A DNA stretch of 64,000 nt from CAVVIO01 sp963748095. Its GTDB lineage: Bacteria; Bacteroidota; Bacteroidia; Bacteroidales; UBA10428. The translations under genes were made by a program, and so were the position numbers. The DNA lies in the NCBI GenBank assembly GCA_963748095.1, contig CAVVIO010000102.1, forward strand, positions 62,001 to 126,000, read 5' to 3'. Positions 57,335 to 64,000 of this stretch are shown here, piece after piece; positions within the stretch are counted from its first letter, which is position 1; every line of letters starts with the position of its first letter. The notes under the pieces are model-generated. The model worked only from the letters and a program-made list of their open reading frames with translations. It ran no database searches and was not told the origin of the DNA.

Positions 57335-58174
57335 TCAGGTTTCCGGATAAAAACCATACAAATTATTCTCAAAAATAAACCCGCTTTTGTTCAGGCTTTT
57401 ATAAAGCTTGAGTTTTTTCAGCACCTCTACCAGGATATCATATTGATCGGTTTTTAACAGGTATTCTTCATTGAAATTACAGAATATCATGAAATTCGTT
57501 AATTCGTCATCTTTCAAATGGGTTAGGTCAGCAATAATTTCCCTGTTATATTTTTTCTCAATAATGTGTTGTTTATCTTCCTGCTTAAGAATTTCCTGAA
57601 GGTGCATGCGTTGTTTGTCTTCTTTTGATCTTGACAGAAATGACATGGGAATGGATACTCCCACTCCGCTTTGATTTTGCTTATCACTTACTTCTTTATT
57701 ATATGCTGCATCCCCGGCAATTCTTTTGGATATTTCGGCCAGGTTTTCCCTGAGGATATCAGTTTTGGTCTCCGGTAATTTAAGCGCTTTGAATTTTACT
57801 TTAAAATCTGAGTAATTTCTGAATCCGAAAACCTTTATTTTATCTATTTCATAAAAACGGGGTGAAAGAGCAACTGTTAAGCCGTTTTGGATAATAGAAT
57901 CGTCAACAATTACTACTTTTCCAAGGTATCCCAGTGCGCTGAATGCCAGTGTATCCCCCATGTCGACGGGTATTCTGAAACTGCCGTTATCATCACAGAT
58001 TGCCCATTTACGTTTACTTTCGTTTAATAATTGTACAAAAGAAATATGTTGGCTTGTAGATTCGTCGATAATTTTTCCTTCAAGAACAATCGGCTTGTTA
58101 AATAACTGTGCTTTCACTGAAATAACAGGGACAAGCAGGTTCAGTAATAATATGATTTTTAGTCGATGGTTCAA
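57335..58174 (-). CDS. Secreted protein with carboxypeptidase-regulatory-like domain
   Basis: 279 residues. Signal peptide (LLLNLLVPVISVKAQ). Residues 30-105 are a CarboxypepD_reg-like beta-sandwich (VLEGKIIDESTSQHISFVQL, DNGSFRIPVDMGDTLAFSAL). This domain is the same fold that begins SusC proteins, but here no barrel follows. The remaining 170 residues are helical and charged with no known motif. Such proteins are widespread in Bacteroidota and of unknown function. It is a single gene with no neighbour on its strand for 1 kb on either side. Confidence 0.7.
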   Translation of the reverse strand: MNHRLKIILLLNLLVPVISVKAQLFNKPIVLEGKIIDESTSQHISFVQLLNESKRKWAICDDNGSFRIPVDMGDTLAFSALGYLGKVVIVDDSIIQNGLTVALSPRFYEIDKIKVFGFRNYSDFKVKFKALKLPETKTDILRENLAEISKRIAGDAAYNKEVSDKQNQSGVGVSIPMSFLSRSKEDKQRMHLQEILKQEDKQHIIEKKYNREIIADLTHLKDDELTNFMIFCNFNEEYLLKTDQYDILVEVLKKLKLYKSLNKSGFIFENNLYGFYPET

Positions 58175-58386
58175 TTACTTGGTATTTGACAGCAAAATAC
58201 TTATTTACAATTAAACAGCATCCTGTAAAGGTGTTAAAAGTTGTTAATTCTGTCTGCGTTTAATTCTCTGTTAAAATTAATGAAAATAAAGGTTCTTGTA
58301 TAAATTCCTGATTATTTATTGATCAAATGAAGTGAACGCCAAAGCTTTTTAACTTTTTATTAACTTTTACTTAATGCAAAATGGCA

Positions 58387-58519
58387 TACTTTTGTTTAAA
58401 ATATTACAATTTGAAAAGTAGTTCTTCTATATAAGGAAGAATTATTTACGAATTAAATACTTTCTGTAATAATTTAAATTCATGTGTGTAACCCTTCCTT
58501 TCCAGGGAAGGGTTTTTTT
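58387..58519 (+). ncRNA. Candidate small RNA or transcription attenuator upstream of the radical SAM gene
   Basis: TACTTTTG (58387-58394) matches the TAnnTTTG promoter element, which would start transcription near 58401. A strong terminator follows at 58490-58519. Between them is about 90 bases with no open frame and an internal TTCTTC/GAAGAA hairpin. The terminator lies 90 bases before the radical SAM start, so this could be a short RNA or an attenuating leader. Confidence 0.35.
58490..58519 (+). terminator. Strong rho-independent terminator upstream of the radical SAM gene
   Basis: AACCCTTCC (58490-58498) pairs perfectly with GGAAGGGTT (58506-58514) around TTTCCAG, then five further T. No protein gene ends upstream on this strand, so it must close a non-coding transcript or act as an attenuator. 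Confidence 0.8.
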
Positions 58520-58609
58520 AGTTATATATTCCGGATGAAATTATAATTTTCCAGTGGAATTGGATAATGGAATTCATTAATTTTGACGGAAAATCTTCCG
58601 GGGATAAAT

Positions 58610-59515
58610 ATGGAAATGAATAATTATTTAAAAGAACTGAAGTTACTAAAAGATTGCCACCTATGCCCCCGGGAGTGTGGTAGTAACCGATTTAATTCAC
58701 CAAACGGATTTTGTAAAACGGGTGCAGGTTTCCCCATTTCCTCCATTGTATTACACAAAGGGGAAGAACCGGTTATCAGCGGGAATAACGGAATATGTAA
58801 TGTTTTCTTCTCACATTGCAATTTGCAGTGTGTCTTCTGCCAGAATTACCAGATATCCTTCAACAGCTGCAATACAATTGGTCGTGACTGGTCTCTGGAA
58901 GAGGTTATGGAAACGATAATCTCCTTTCTTGATAATGGAGTTGAAAATGTGGGATTTGTATCTCCTTCGCATGTAGTTCCACAGGTGAAAATAATCATTA
59001 ATGAGCTGCATGAGAGGGGATATTATCCGGTTATAGTATACAATACCAACGCTTACGAAAAAGTAGAAACACTGCAATCACTCGAAACTCTGGTAGATGT
59101 TTATCTTCCCGACCTGAAATATATGGATGAGGAATTGGCCGGGAAATGGTCAGGTGCCCGAAATTATCCTGAGGTGGCCGGTAATGCCATCAAAGAAATG
59201 TTCCGGCAAAAAGGTAACGGTTTTGTTACCGGAGAAAATGGCAAACTTCTGTTTGGCATGGTCGTCAGACACCTGGTTTTGCCCGGTTCAGTTGAGAACA
59301 GTCTGAAAGTACTGCGTTTTCTGGCCGAAGAAGTATCGAATCGTATTGCCGTTTCTCTGATGTCGCAATATCATCCCATACAACAGGTTTTGGAAACGAT
59401 TCCTCTGAACAGGGAAATTACCGGCGATGAATATCAGCTGGTAGTTGAGGAAATGGAAAACCTTGGAATTTTCACGGGGCTGGAAACAGGAACCCGAAAG
59501 TACTTCTTACTATAA
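58610..59515 (+). CDS. Radical SAM protein, pyruvate formate-lyase-activating-enzyme-like (PflA family)
   Basis: 301 residues from ATG 58610; an in-frame TTG at 58583 is less likely. An N-terminal Cys cluster (CHLCPRECGSNR) precedes the radical SAM core, whose 4Fe-4S cluster is bound by CNLQCVFCQNYQ (CxxxCxxC). Downstream are PSHVVPQVKIII and YLPDLKYMDEELAGKWSGA, typical of the uncharacterised PflA-like group. It should cleave S-adenosylmethionine to activate a glycyl-radical enzyme or modify a target, but none is adjacent. The upstream terminator suggests leader-controlled expression. Confidence 0.88.
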   Translation: MEMNNYLKELKLLKDCHLCPRECGSNRFNSPNGFCKTGAGFPISSIVLHKGEEPVISGNNGICNVFFSHCNLQCVFCQNYQISFNSCNTIGRDWSLEEVMETIISFLDNGVENVGFVSPSHVVPQVKIIINELHERGYYPVIVYNTNAYEKVETLQSLETLVDVYLPDLKYMDEELAGKWSGARNYPEVAGNAIKEMFRQKGNGFVTGENGKLLFGMVVRHLVLPGSVENSLKVLRFLAEEVSNRIAVSLMSQYHPIQQVLETIPLNREITGDEYQLVVEEMENLGIFTGLETGTRKYFLL

Positions 59516-59570
59516 CCCTGATTTCTCCGATACAATACCATTCAGGGAATGATCAGTAAAAGTTATCCTA

Positions 59571-60308
59571 TTACGGGTTTGTTTTACTTTTAAGTTCTTT
59601 GAAAATCAACCTGGTTTGATCAGGCTTTTTCAGGTTGAACAGCACAAAATCGTTGTTTTTAAACTGGAGATAAATATAAGGCGGCCTGCCTTTTCTTAAA
59701 AACATCTTTCCGTCTCCCAGTCCTAGAAGTGTAAAATTACCCTTGTATGTTCCAAGGAATCCAGAACCGCCGTTCATCCACATAACTTTCGGTAAAAATT
59801 GCAGCGTATCTATTTCCGTAATACTGTCCAGTTTATACTGAAAGCCAAAATATCCATTTATTTTAAACACGTCATTCTTCACCTGAATTTTCGGCATGGT
59901 ATTCCCACTGATAAAAATAAAAACGGTAAGCAGAATTCCAAAAATGATTGCTATCCGTTTTGCAACCTGCGCTCTCCGGTAATATCCGCTCCGACTTTCC
60001 ACATTGAACTCATCCGGATCTTTAATAACTGACCATTTTCTTATCCGGAAAGCAATAACAAGAAAAACCAGTATGATTATAATCATTACTGATGGAAACC
60101 AGAAACGGCCCGATGGATGCACAAGCTTAAAAAACAGTATTAAAAGCACGAATAAAACTCCCATTACTGACAGAGCAGCTCCGGCGTAAATGGAAAGCTT
60201 TTTAAGATTTATGCTTTTGTCAGAATCGTAATAAGGTTTGTATATCCAACTAAGTAAACCGATTGTTATAAAAAACAACCCGATGATTATTTCAGGCGAA
60301 GGTTTCAT
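59571..60308 (-). CDS. Membrane protein with PH-like C-terminal domain
   Basis: 245 residues. Four transmembrane helices in the first 130 residues (IIIGLFFITIGLLSWI, LSIYAGAALSVMGVLFVLLI, SVMIIIILVFLVIAF, IAIIFGILLTVFIFIS), then a bacterial PH-like domain (KNDVFKINGYFGFQYKLDSI) ending in charged residues. Its role is unknown. The order, helices then PH fold, is seen in many small uncharacterised bacterial membrane proteins. It is convergent with the radical SAM gene and separated from it by 55 bases. Confidence 0.65.
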   Translation of the reverse strand: MKPSPEIIIGLFFITIGLLSWIYKPYYDSDKSINLKKLSIYAGAALSVMGVLFVLLILFFKLVHPSGRFWFPSVMIIIILVFLVIAFRIRKWSVIKDPDEFNVESRSGYYRRAQVAKRIAIIFGILLTVFIFISGNTMPKIQVKNDVFKINGYFGFQYKLDSITEIDTLQFLPKVMWMNGGSGFLGTYKGNFTLLGLGDGKMFLRKGRPPYIYLQFKNNDFVLFNLKKPDQTRLIFKELKSKTNP

Positions 60309-60408
60309 GTTTTTTTTGTAAAATACAACAAAATTATTTTCGGTTGGATCGATTTAAATGAAATTTTAAGAGCTTTTAACAGTCCGGGATCGGCCTGCTT
60401 GTCGGAAG

Positions 60409-62532
60409 TTATATTCTTACCCGTAGTTGAATTTTTATTTCCGATTTTGTATTCCCATTGATTTCTGTTAATCCTGAACCCGTTACATTCCTGTCGGCAT
60501 AGTTAGTGACTGCATAGCGCAACCAGAGGTCCATGAACTTGGTGATTTCATATTTCAAAAGGAAATAAGTACGGGTTCCTTTATAATTGTAAGCAGGTAT
60601 GGAAAAAGCATTCAATACATCGTTCTCATAGGCATAGATCCGGGAATCATAGTCATCCGTATCGAACAACGCATATCGGAATGCCATTGAAAAAGGCATA
60701 CGGGGAAGCTTCCAGGTGATATCATGATAAATAAGCCATCCGTCAGACTTTCCATTATTTTCTTTGTCAATACGGCACCATTCCAAACGGTCTTTCATCA
60801 CCAGGTTTTCAGAAATAGCATAATAAATATGATAACGGAACTTCCGGGACAGAATATCTTGTGGTGTTTGGATAACAGATTCAGCGGCTGTTTGGTTTTT
60901 CGGTTTGAACTGTCTGCGGAATCGAATATCCATGCCCAGTAAAGCAGAGGGAGTATAATTTATCTGCAAATGACATTCATTTCCCCTGGAAGGTGACGAC
61001 ACCTGGTATTGCAGCCATGGAAATGCAAACGCATCGAAATAAGCTGTAATCTTCCAGCTTTTGCCGGGATGTATTTCTGTTCCGAAGTAAAGTCCTTTTT
61101 CGTTATTGTTTTCGCTGCTTTCAGATAAGGCGCAGCTGTAAAGCGCATAGTAACTTTTTTGATAATTCCGGTAAAAAGCAGAAAAGTAAACCTTCGGATG
61201 AAGAAAGAACATTGCCCCGGTAAGGGTTCCGATGCTTCCGTTTCCGTAAGATGTTTCACCAAATAGCTGCCATTTTTCCCCGCCGGTTTGATAATCGATC
61301 CCAATATTGGTGAGCTGATTCCCGGAAAATGTATATTTTTTGGAAAGTTGGTCATTCGGTTGCAGCCATCCGTCCAGCCGGTAGTGAACAGCAGTGAAGC
61401 CGATTTTGAGAAATTTGTTATGGAAAGTGATATTCCCGCCTGCAGCCATTTCGTCCATCAGTTTTTCATCGTTTAGCTCCGGGGGTGTGGAATGATATCC
61501 GGTAGTAAGCAGGGAAGAATAAGCAAAAGTACCGTCGTCCAAAGTATCCGTAAAATTGGCATCTCTCTTTTTCTTCGAAAAGAACCCTGTAAATTCAAAA
61601 TTTCCGGCTTCCAATGTAGCTGCCACACCCCTGAAAAACAGGTTCTCTTCTGCTGAAGTATTTCTTCTGATACCCTGGGCCATTTTTCGTATGGCGATGG
61701 CATTGGACGATTTACCGAATGATAGTCCGCTCCACAATGTTAGTCCCTGGCCGGTCTGAATATGATAATCCCCGACAATTAACGATTTTAAGGGGCCGAT
61801 ATCATTTAATTGCAGGTGGGCTGAATAAAAGTCGAAACCCTGCCGGTTGCTGCCTTTAAAAAATTCTTCACCGGCATCTTTTTCTGCTGTAATGCCAAAC
61901 AATACTCTTTTACTGTAATTGAAGCGGTAGCGGGTATAGATTTTATAAGGACTTCCAAGATACCTGGCTTTATCCGGGTTTTCGGCTAATACCGAATCGG
62001 AAAGAGGAACATACCCTTTTTGAGTTTCAAGTACACGCTGTCCCCTTACAAACAACTCATGTTGTCCGTATTGCAGGATGTTTTTCGCACGTAAAGGATT
62101 AGGCTTTTCTTCTGTTTCAAGTGTGATAAAAGGTAGAAGCTGCTGTACCAGCTCGTCAGTGAACCCATAAACATATTGCAATTCAAAAAGCGTTAGCAGT
62201 TGTCCGTTGTCTTTAATATATTTTTGCAAACTTTTTATCTGAAAGTCATTCAGGATATGAAGTTTCTCCAGATCTTCGGATGAGGCAGCATTCAGATTAA
62301 GCGGATGGGCTGCATAAAAACTAAGGTCGTTAAACAAAGATGTATAATCGAGTTCTTCATCGGTTGAAGCTGCCAGGTTCTCGATCATATCCTCAATGAA
62401 TTGTTGATTGACAGCGTCCGGCTCCTGTGCTTTTAACCGGGAGATTGGGCTGGTCAGCAAAGTTAGCATAATAAGGATACTGCTAATCTTCAGTACTATT
62501 TCCTGATAGAATGGTTTTACATTCATATTCAA
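60409..62532 (-). CDS. Helix-hairpin-helix domain protein with predicted outer-membrane beta-barrel
   Basis: 707 residues. Signal peptide (SSILIMLTLLTSPISRLKAQ). Residues 60-150 hold ComEA-like helix-hairpin-helix repeats (NLNAASSEDLEKLHILNDFQ, FELQYVYGFTDEL), followed by about 550 residues rich in alternating aromatic strands (YKIYTRYRFNYSKRVLFGI, QLFGETSYGNGSIG), an outer-membrane beta-barrel ending in RVRI. The combination is a known but uncharacterised Bacteroidota family. Its ATG overlaps the stop of the PorV-like gene by four bases (ATGA), so the two are coupled and probably act together in the outer membrane. DNA uptake or export roles are suggested only by the HhH fold. Confidence 0.8.
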   Translation of the reverse strand: MNMNVKPFYQEIVLKISSILIMLTLLTSPISRLKAQEPDAVNQQFIEDMIENLAASTDEELDYTSLFNDLSFYAAHPLNLNAASSEDLEKLHILNDFQIKSLQKYIKDNGQLLTLFELQYVYGFTDELVQQLLPFITLETEEKPNPLRAKNILQYGQHELFVRGQRVLETQKGYVPLSDSVLAENPDKARYLGSPYKIYTRYRFNYSKRVLFGITAEKDAGEEFFKGSNRQGFDFYSAHLQLNDIGPLKSLIVGDYHIQTGQGLTLWSGLSFGKSSNAIAIRKMAQGIRRNTSAEENLFFRGVAATLEAGNFEFTGFFSKKKRDANFTDTLDDGTFAYSSLLTTGYHSTPPELNDEKLMDEMAAGGNITFHNKFLKIGFTAVHYRLDGWLQPNDQLSKKYTFSGNQLTNIGIDYQTGGEKWQLFGETSYGNGSIGTLTGAMFFLHPKVYFSAFYRNYQKSYYALYSCALSESSENNNEKGLYFGTEIHPGKSWKITAYFDAFAFPWLQYQVSSPSRGNECHLQINYTPSALLGMDIRFRRQFKPKNQTAAESVIQTPQDILSRKFRYHIYYAISENLVMKDRLEWCRIDKENNGKSDGWLIYHDITWKLPRMPFSMAFRYALFDTDDYDSRIYAYENDVLNAFSIPAYNYKGTRTYFLLKYEITKFMDLWLRYAVTNYADRNVTGSGLTEINGNTKSEIKIQLRVRI

Positions 62533-63437
62533 AATGAGTAACTCATCGATATATGCGGTGTTAAGCCTAATATGCTGTGATCTGAAAAAGCAAGATCGGC
62601 TTTCAAACCTTTAAAAACAAATCCTGCTCCGAAAGAATAAGAAGATATTTTGGAAGTGGAAAGGCCTGCCCGGAGGTAAACATTTTTCACCAGGTGATAC
62701 TCAGATCCTATATTGATCAGCATTTCCTTCTCCAGGTCCTTTTCCGATTCCATACATACGATCAGGTCATCGGTAAAATAATAACCAAGGCCGATTTGAA
62801 AAACAGTTGGTATCCGTTCCTCAGTAAACCGGTTATATTTTGACCTTACAGGATTATAAACATGTGCGCCGATAAGGAGATGGGTTACCGGTTCGGCAAG
62901 TATTCCAGCTTCCATTGTAAGGGCATCGCTGTTTCCATACTCACCGTCGATGTGAACGTGCAAATAATCCATCTGTATCCCTGCTGCTATTTTCTCACCA
63001 AAAGCCTTTCCAAAGGCAAGGCCGGTTTTGCTTTCATTGTATTTCGAATAACCAAAATTGGAATAACTTGCACCTATTGTCCCTCCAATTGCCGGAATTG
63101 CCAGTGCAAAGGAGCGCAAGGCATACTGGTCAACCATATACCTGTTTTCATAATGAATGCCGATAGTAAAGGCATCTAACCGTGCCAGTCCCGCCTGGTT
63201 GTGAAAATTCGACCATAGATCGGATAGCATCACCGCGGCATTTGCCATTCCCGCCTCCCTGGCTCCCGATGGATAATTGTCATTGCCTCCGAAAGATTTA
63301 TTACTCATCAGGCAAAATAAAAGGACAATTATTCTCCTCCCCGGGAAATTTAAAGTTTTCCGGAAGTAATTATTGAGAGGTTTTAATGAAAAACTGTTTT
63401 TTTGTCCTGTTCTAAAAAAATTAATTGAACAAAGCAT
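62529..63437 (-). CDS. PorV/PorQ-like outer-membrane beta-barrel protein
   Basis: 302 residues. The ATG at 63437 overlaps the purE stop by one base (TAATG). A later start would better match the signal peptide at about 34-52 (RRIIVLLFCLMSNKSFGG). The barrel opens with YPSGAREAGMANAAVMLSDL and WSNFHNQAGLARL, the signature of the PorV/PorQ/FadL-like family. PorV and PorQ work in T9SS, which is relevant because several T9SS cargo proteins are encoded here. It is coupled to the HhH-barrel gene. Other family members have no T9SS link, so the role is open. Confidence 0.78.
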   Translation of the reverse strand: MLCSINFFRTGQKNSFSLKPLNNYFRKTLNFPGRRIIVLLFCLMSNKSFGGNDNYPSGAREAGMANAAVMLSDLWSNFHNQAGLARLDAFTIGIHYENRYMVDQYALRSFALAIPAIGGTIGASYSNFGYSKYNESKTGLAFGKAFGEKIAAGIQMDYLHVHIDGEYGNSDALTMEAGILAEPVTHLLIGAHVYNPVRSKYNRFTEERIPTVFQIGLGYYFTDDLIVCMESEKDLEKEMLINIGSEYHLVKNVYLRAGLSTSKISSYSFGAGFVFKGLKADLAFSDHSILGLTPHISMSYSF

Positions 63438-63949
63438 TAATTCACTTTATATTCATATTTAATTTGGCTTAACTCCTCATTCGCTTTCACAATTTTCTTC
63501 TCTAATCCAGCCTTATAATTTTTAACGGTTTGTAAAATTTCCTCATCACCGGTTGCAAGGATCTGCGCAGCAAGAATTCCTGCATTCTGAGCCCCGTTCA
63601 GTCCAACTGTTGCAACAGGTATCCCCGGAGGCATCTGAACGATTGAAAGAATAGAATCCCAGCCATCAAGTGAAATGGAGGCTTTAATCGGTACGCCAAT
63701 TACCGGAATAGGTGTCAGCGCAGCAATAACTCCCGGTAAATGAGCGGCGCCTCCGGCGCCGGCAATGACAACTCGTATTCCCCGGTCGTAAGCTTCTTTG
63801 GCGAATTTCATAGCCTGCCCGGGAGTACGGTGGGCCGATAGTGCATTTATCTCAAAAGGTATTTTAAAGTCATTTAAAATTTTTGCGGCAGCTTCCATTA
63901 CCGGCAGATCCGACGTGCTTCCCATGATAATACTTACCTTTGGTGTCAT
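63437..63949 (-). CDS. purE: N5-carboxyaminoimidazole ribonucleotide mutase
   Basis: 170 residues. The class I PurE signatures are complete: IMGSTSDLPVM near the N-terminus, ALSAHRTPGQAM and VIAGAGGAAHLPGVIA with the flexible GAGGAAHL loop, then IPVIGVPI and MPPGIPVATVG. It converts N5-CAIR to CAIR in purine synthesis. It is the first gene seen of the minus-strand unit with the PorV-like and HhH genes. The 51 bases upstream to the window end hold no gene start that I can see. Confidence 0.96.
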   Translation of the reverse strand: MTPKVSIIMGSTSDLPVMEAAAKILNDFKIPFEINALSAHRTPGQAMKFAKEAYDRGIRVVIAGAGGAAHLPGVIAALTPIPVIGVPIKASISLDGWDSILSIVQMPPGIPVATVGLNGAQNAGILAAQILATGDEEILQTVKNYKAGLEKKIVKANEELSQIKYEYKVN

Positions 63950-64000
63950 ATTCTTTTCGTTTTGAATAATTTTATACTTACTTCGACCTGGAAAAACTGT

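Overview
The window looks like a chromosome segment of a free-living, plant-polysaccharide-degrading member of the Bacteroidota, probably in the Bacteroidales/Marinilabiliales neighbourhood. The evidence is a SusC/SusD pair, a giant hybrid two-component regulator (HTCS), a FecI-type sigma factor with a FecR partner, type IX secretion (T9SS) C-terminal sorting domains, TAnnTTTG promoter elements and AT-rich DNA with few Shine-Dalgarno sites. I saw no tRNA, rRNA, CRISPR array or phage.

Layout. 1-883: FecR (cut by the window edge) and its ECF sigma factor. 1188-12100, minus strand: a secreted small protein, then a run of hemicellulase genes (GH39, GH9, GH3, GH31, GH2). The GH31/GH3/GH9/GH2 mix resembles a xyloglucan locus but lacks its own SusC/D. 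12399-17648: a HAD phosphatase and the HTCS. 17.9-19.0 kb: a small AT-rich accessory patch with a lipoprotein, a strong terminator and a degenerate tandem repeat. 19.2-33.0 kb, plus strand: a pectin (homogalacturonan) locus of PL9 lyase, GH105, a two-LamG secreted protein, SusC, SusD, a beta-helix protein and GH28. A PL10 pectate lyase at 55.9-57.1 kb probably belongs to the same pathway.

33.0-41.1 kb, minus strand: flavin reductase-rubredoxin, an NAD-salvage operon (Nudix/NrtR-like regulator, nicotinamidase, nicotinate phosphoribosyltransferase), a CPA2 antiporter and trehalose-phosphate synthase/phosphatase. 41.3-44.5 kb: an HNH/NUMOD4 gene, an AT-rich gene-poor stretch, a GDCC-motif zinc-ribbon protein and a lipoprotein hydrolase. 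44.8-51.0 kb: a complete histidine-utilisation operon (hutH, hutU, hutI and a fused formiminotransferase-cyclodeaminase). 52.3-55.2 kb: an NtrB/NtrC-like sigma-54 two-component pair divergent from a 55-residue Cys-rich protein that carries a sequence-perfect sigma-54 promoter. 58.4-64.0 kb: a candidate small RNA or attenuator, a PflA-like radical SAM enzyme, and a purE / PorV-like barrel / helix-hairpin-helix barrel operon.

Two points deserve attention. First, at least twelve reading-frame breaks fall between 3.7 and 22.8 kb and none in the remaining 39 kb. Eleven are repaired by dropping one base, and all flanking sequence and catalytic residues are preserved. This suggests insertion-type assembly error or very recent localised decay. 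Second, the sigma-54/NtrC/Cys-rich-protein module appears to be a self-contained regulatory unit of unknown purpose.
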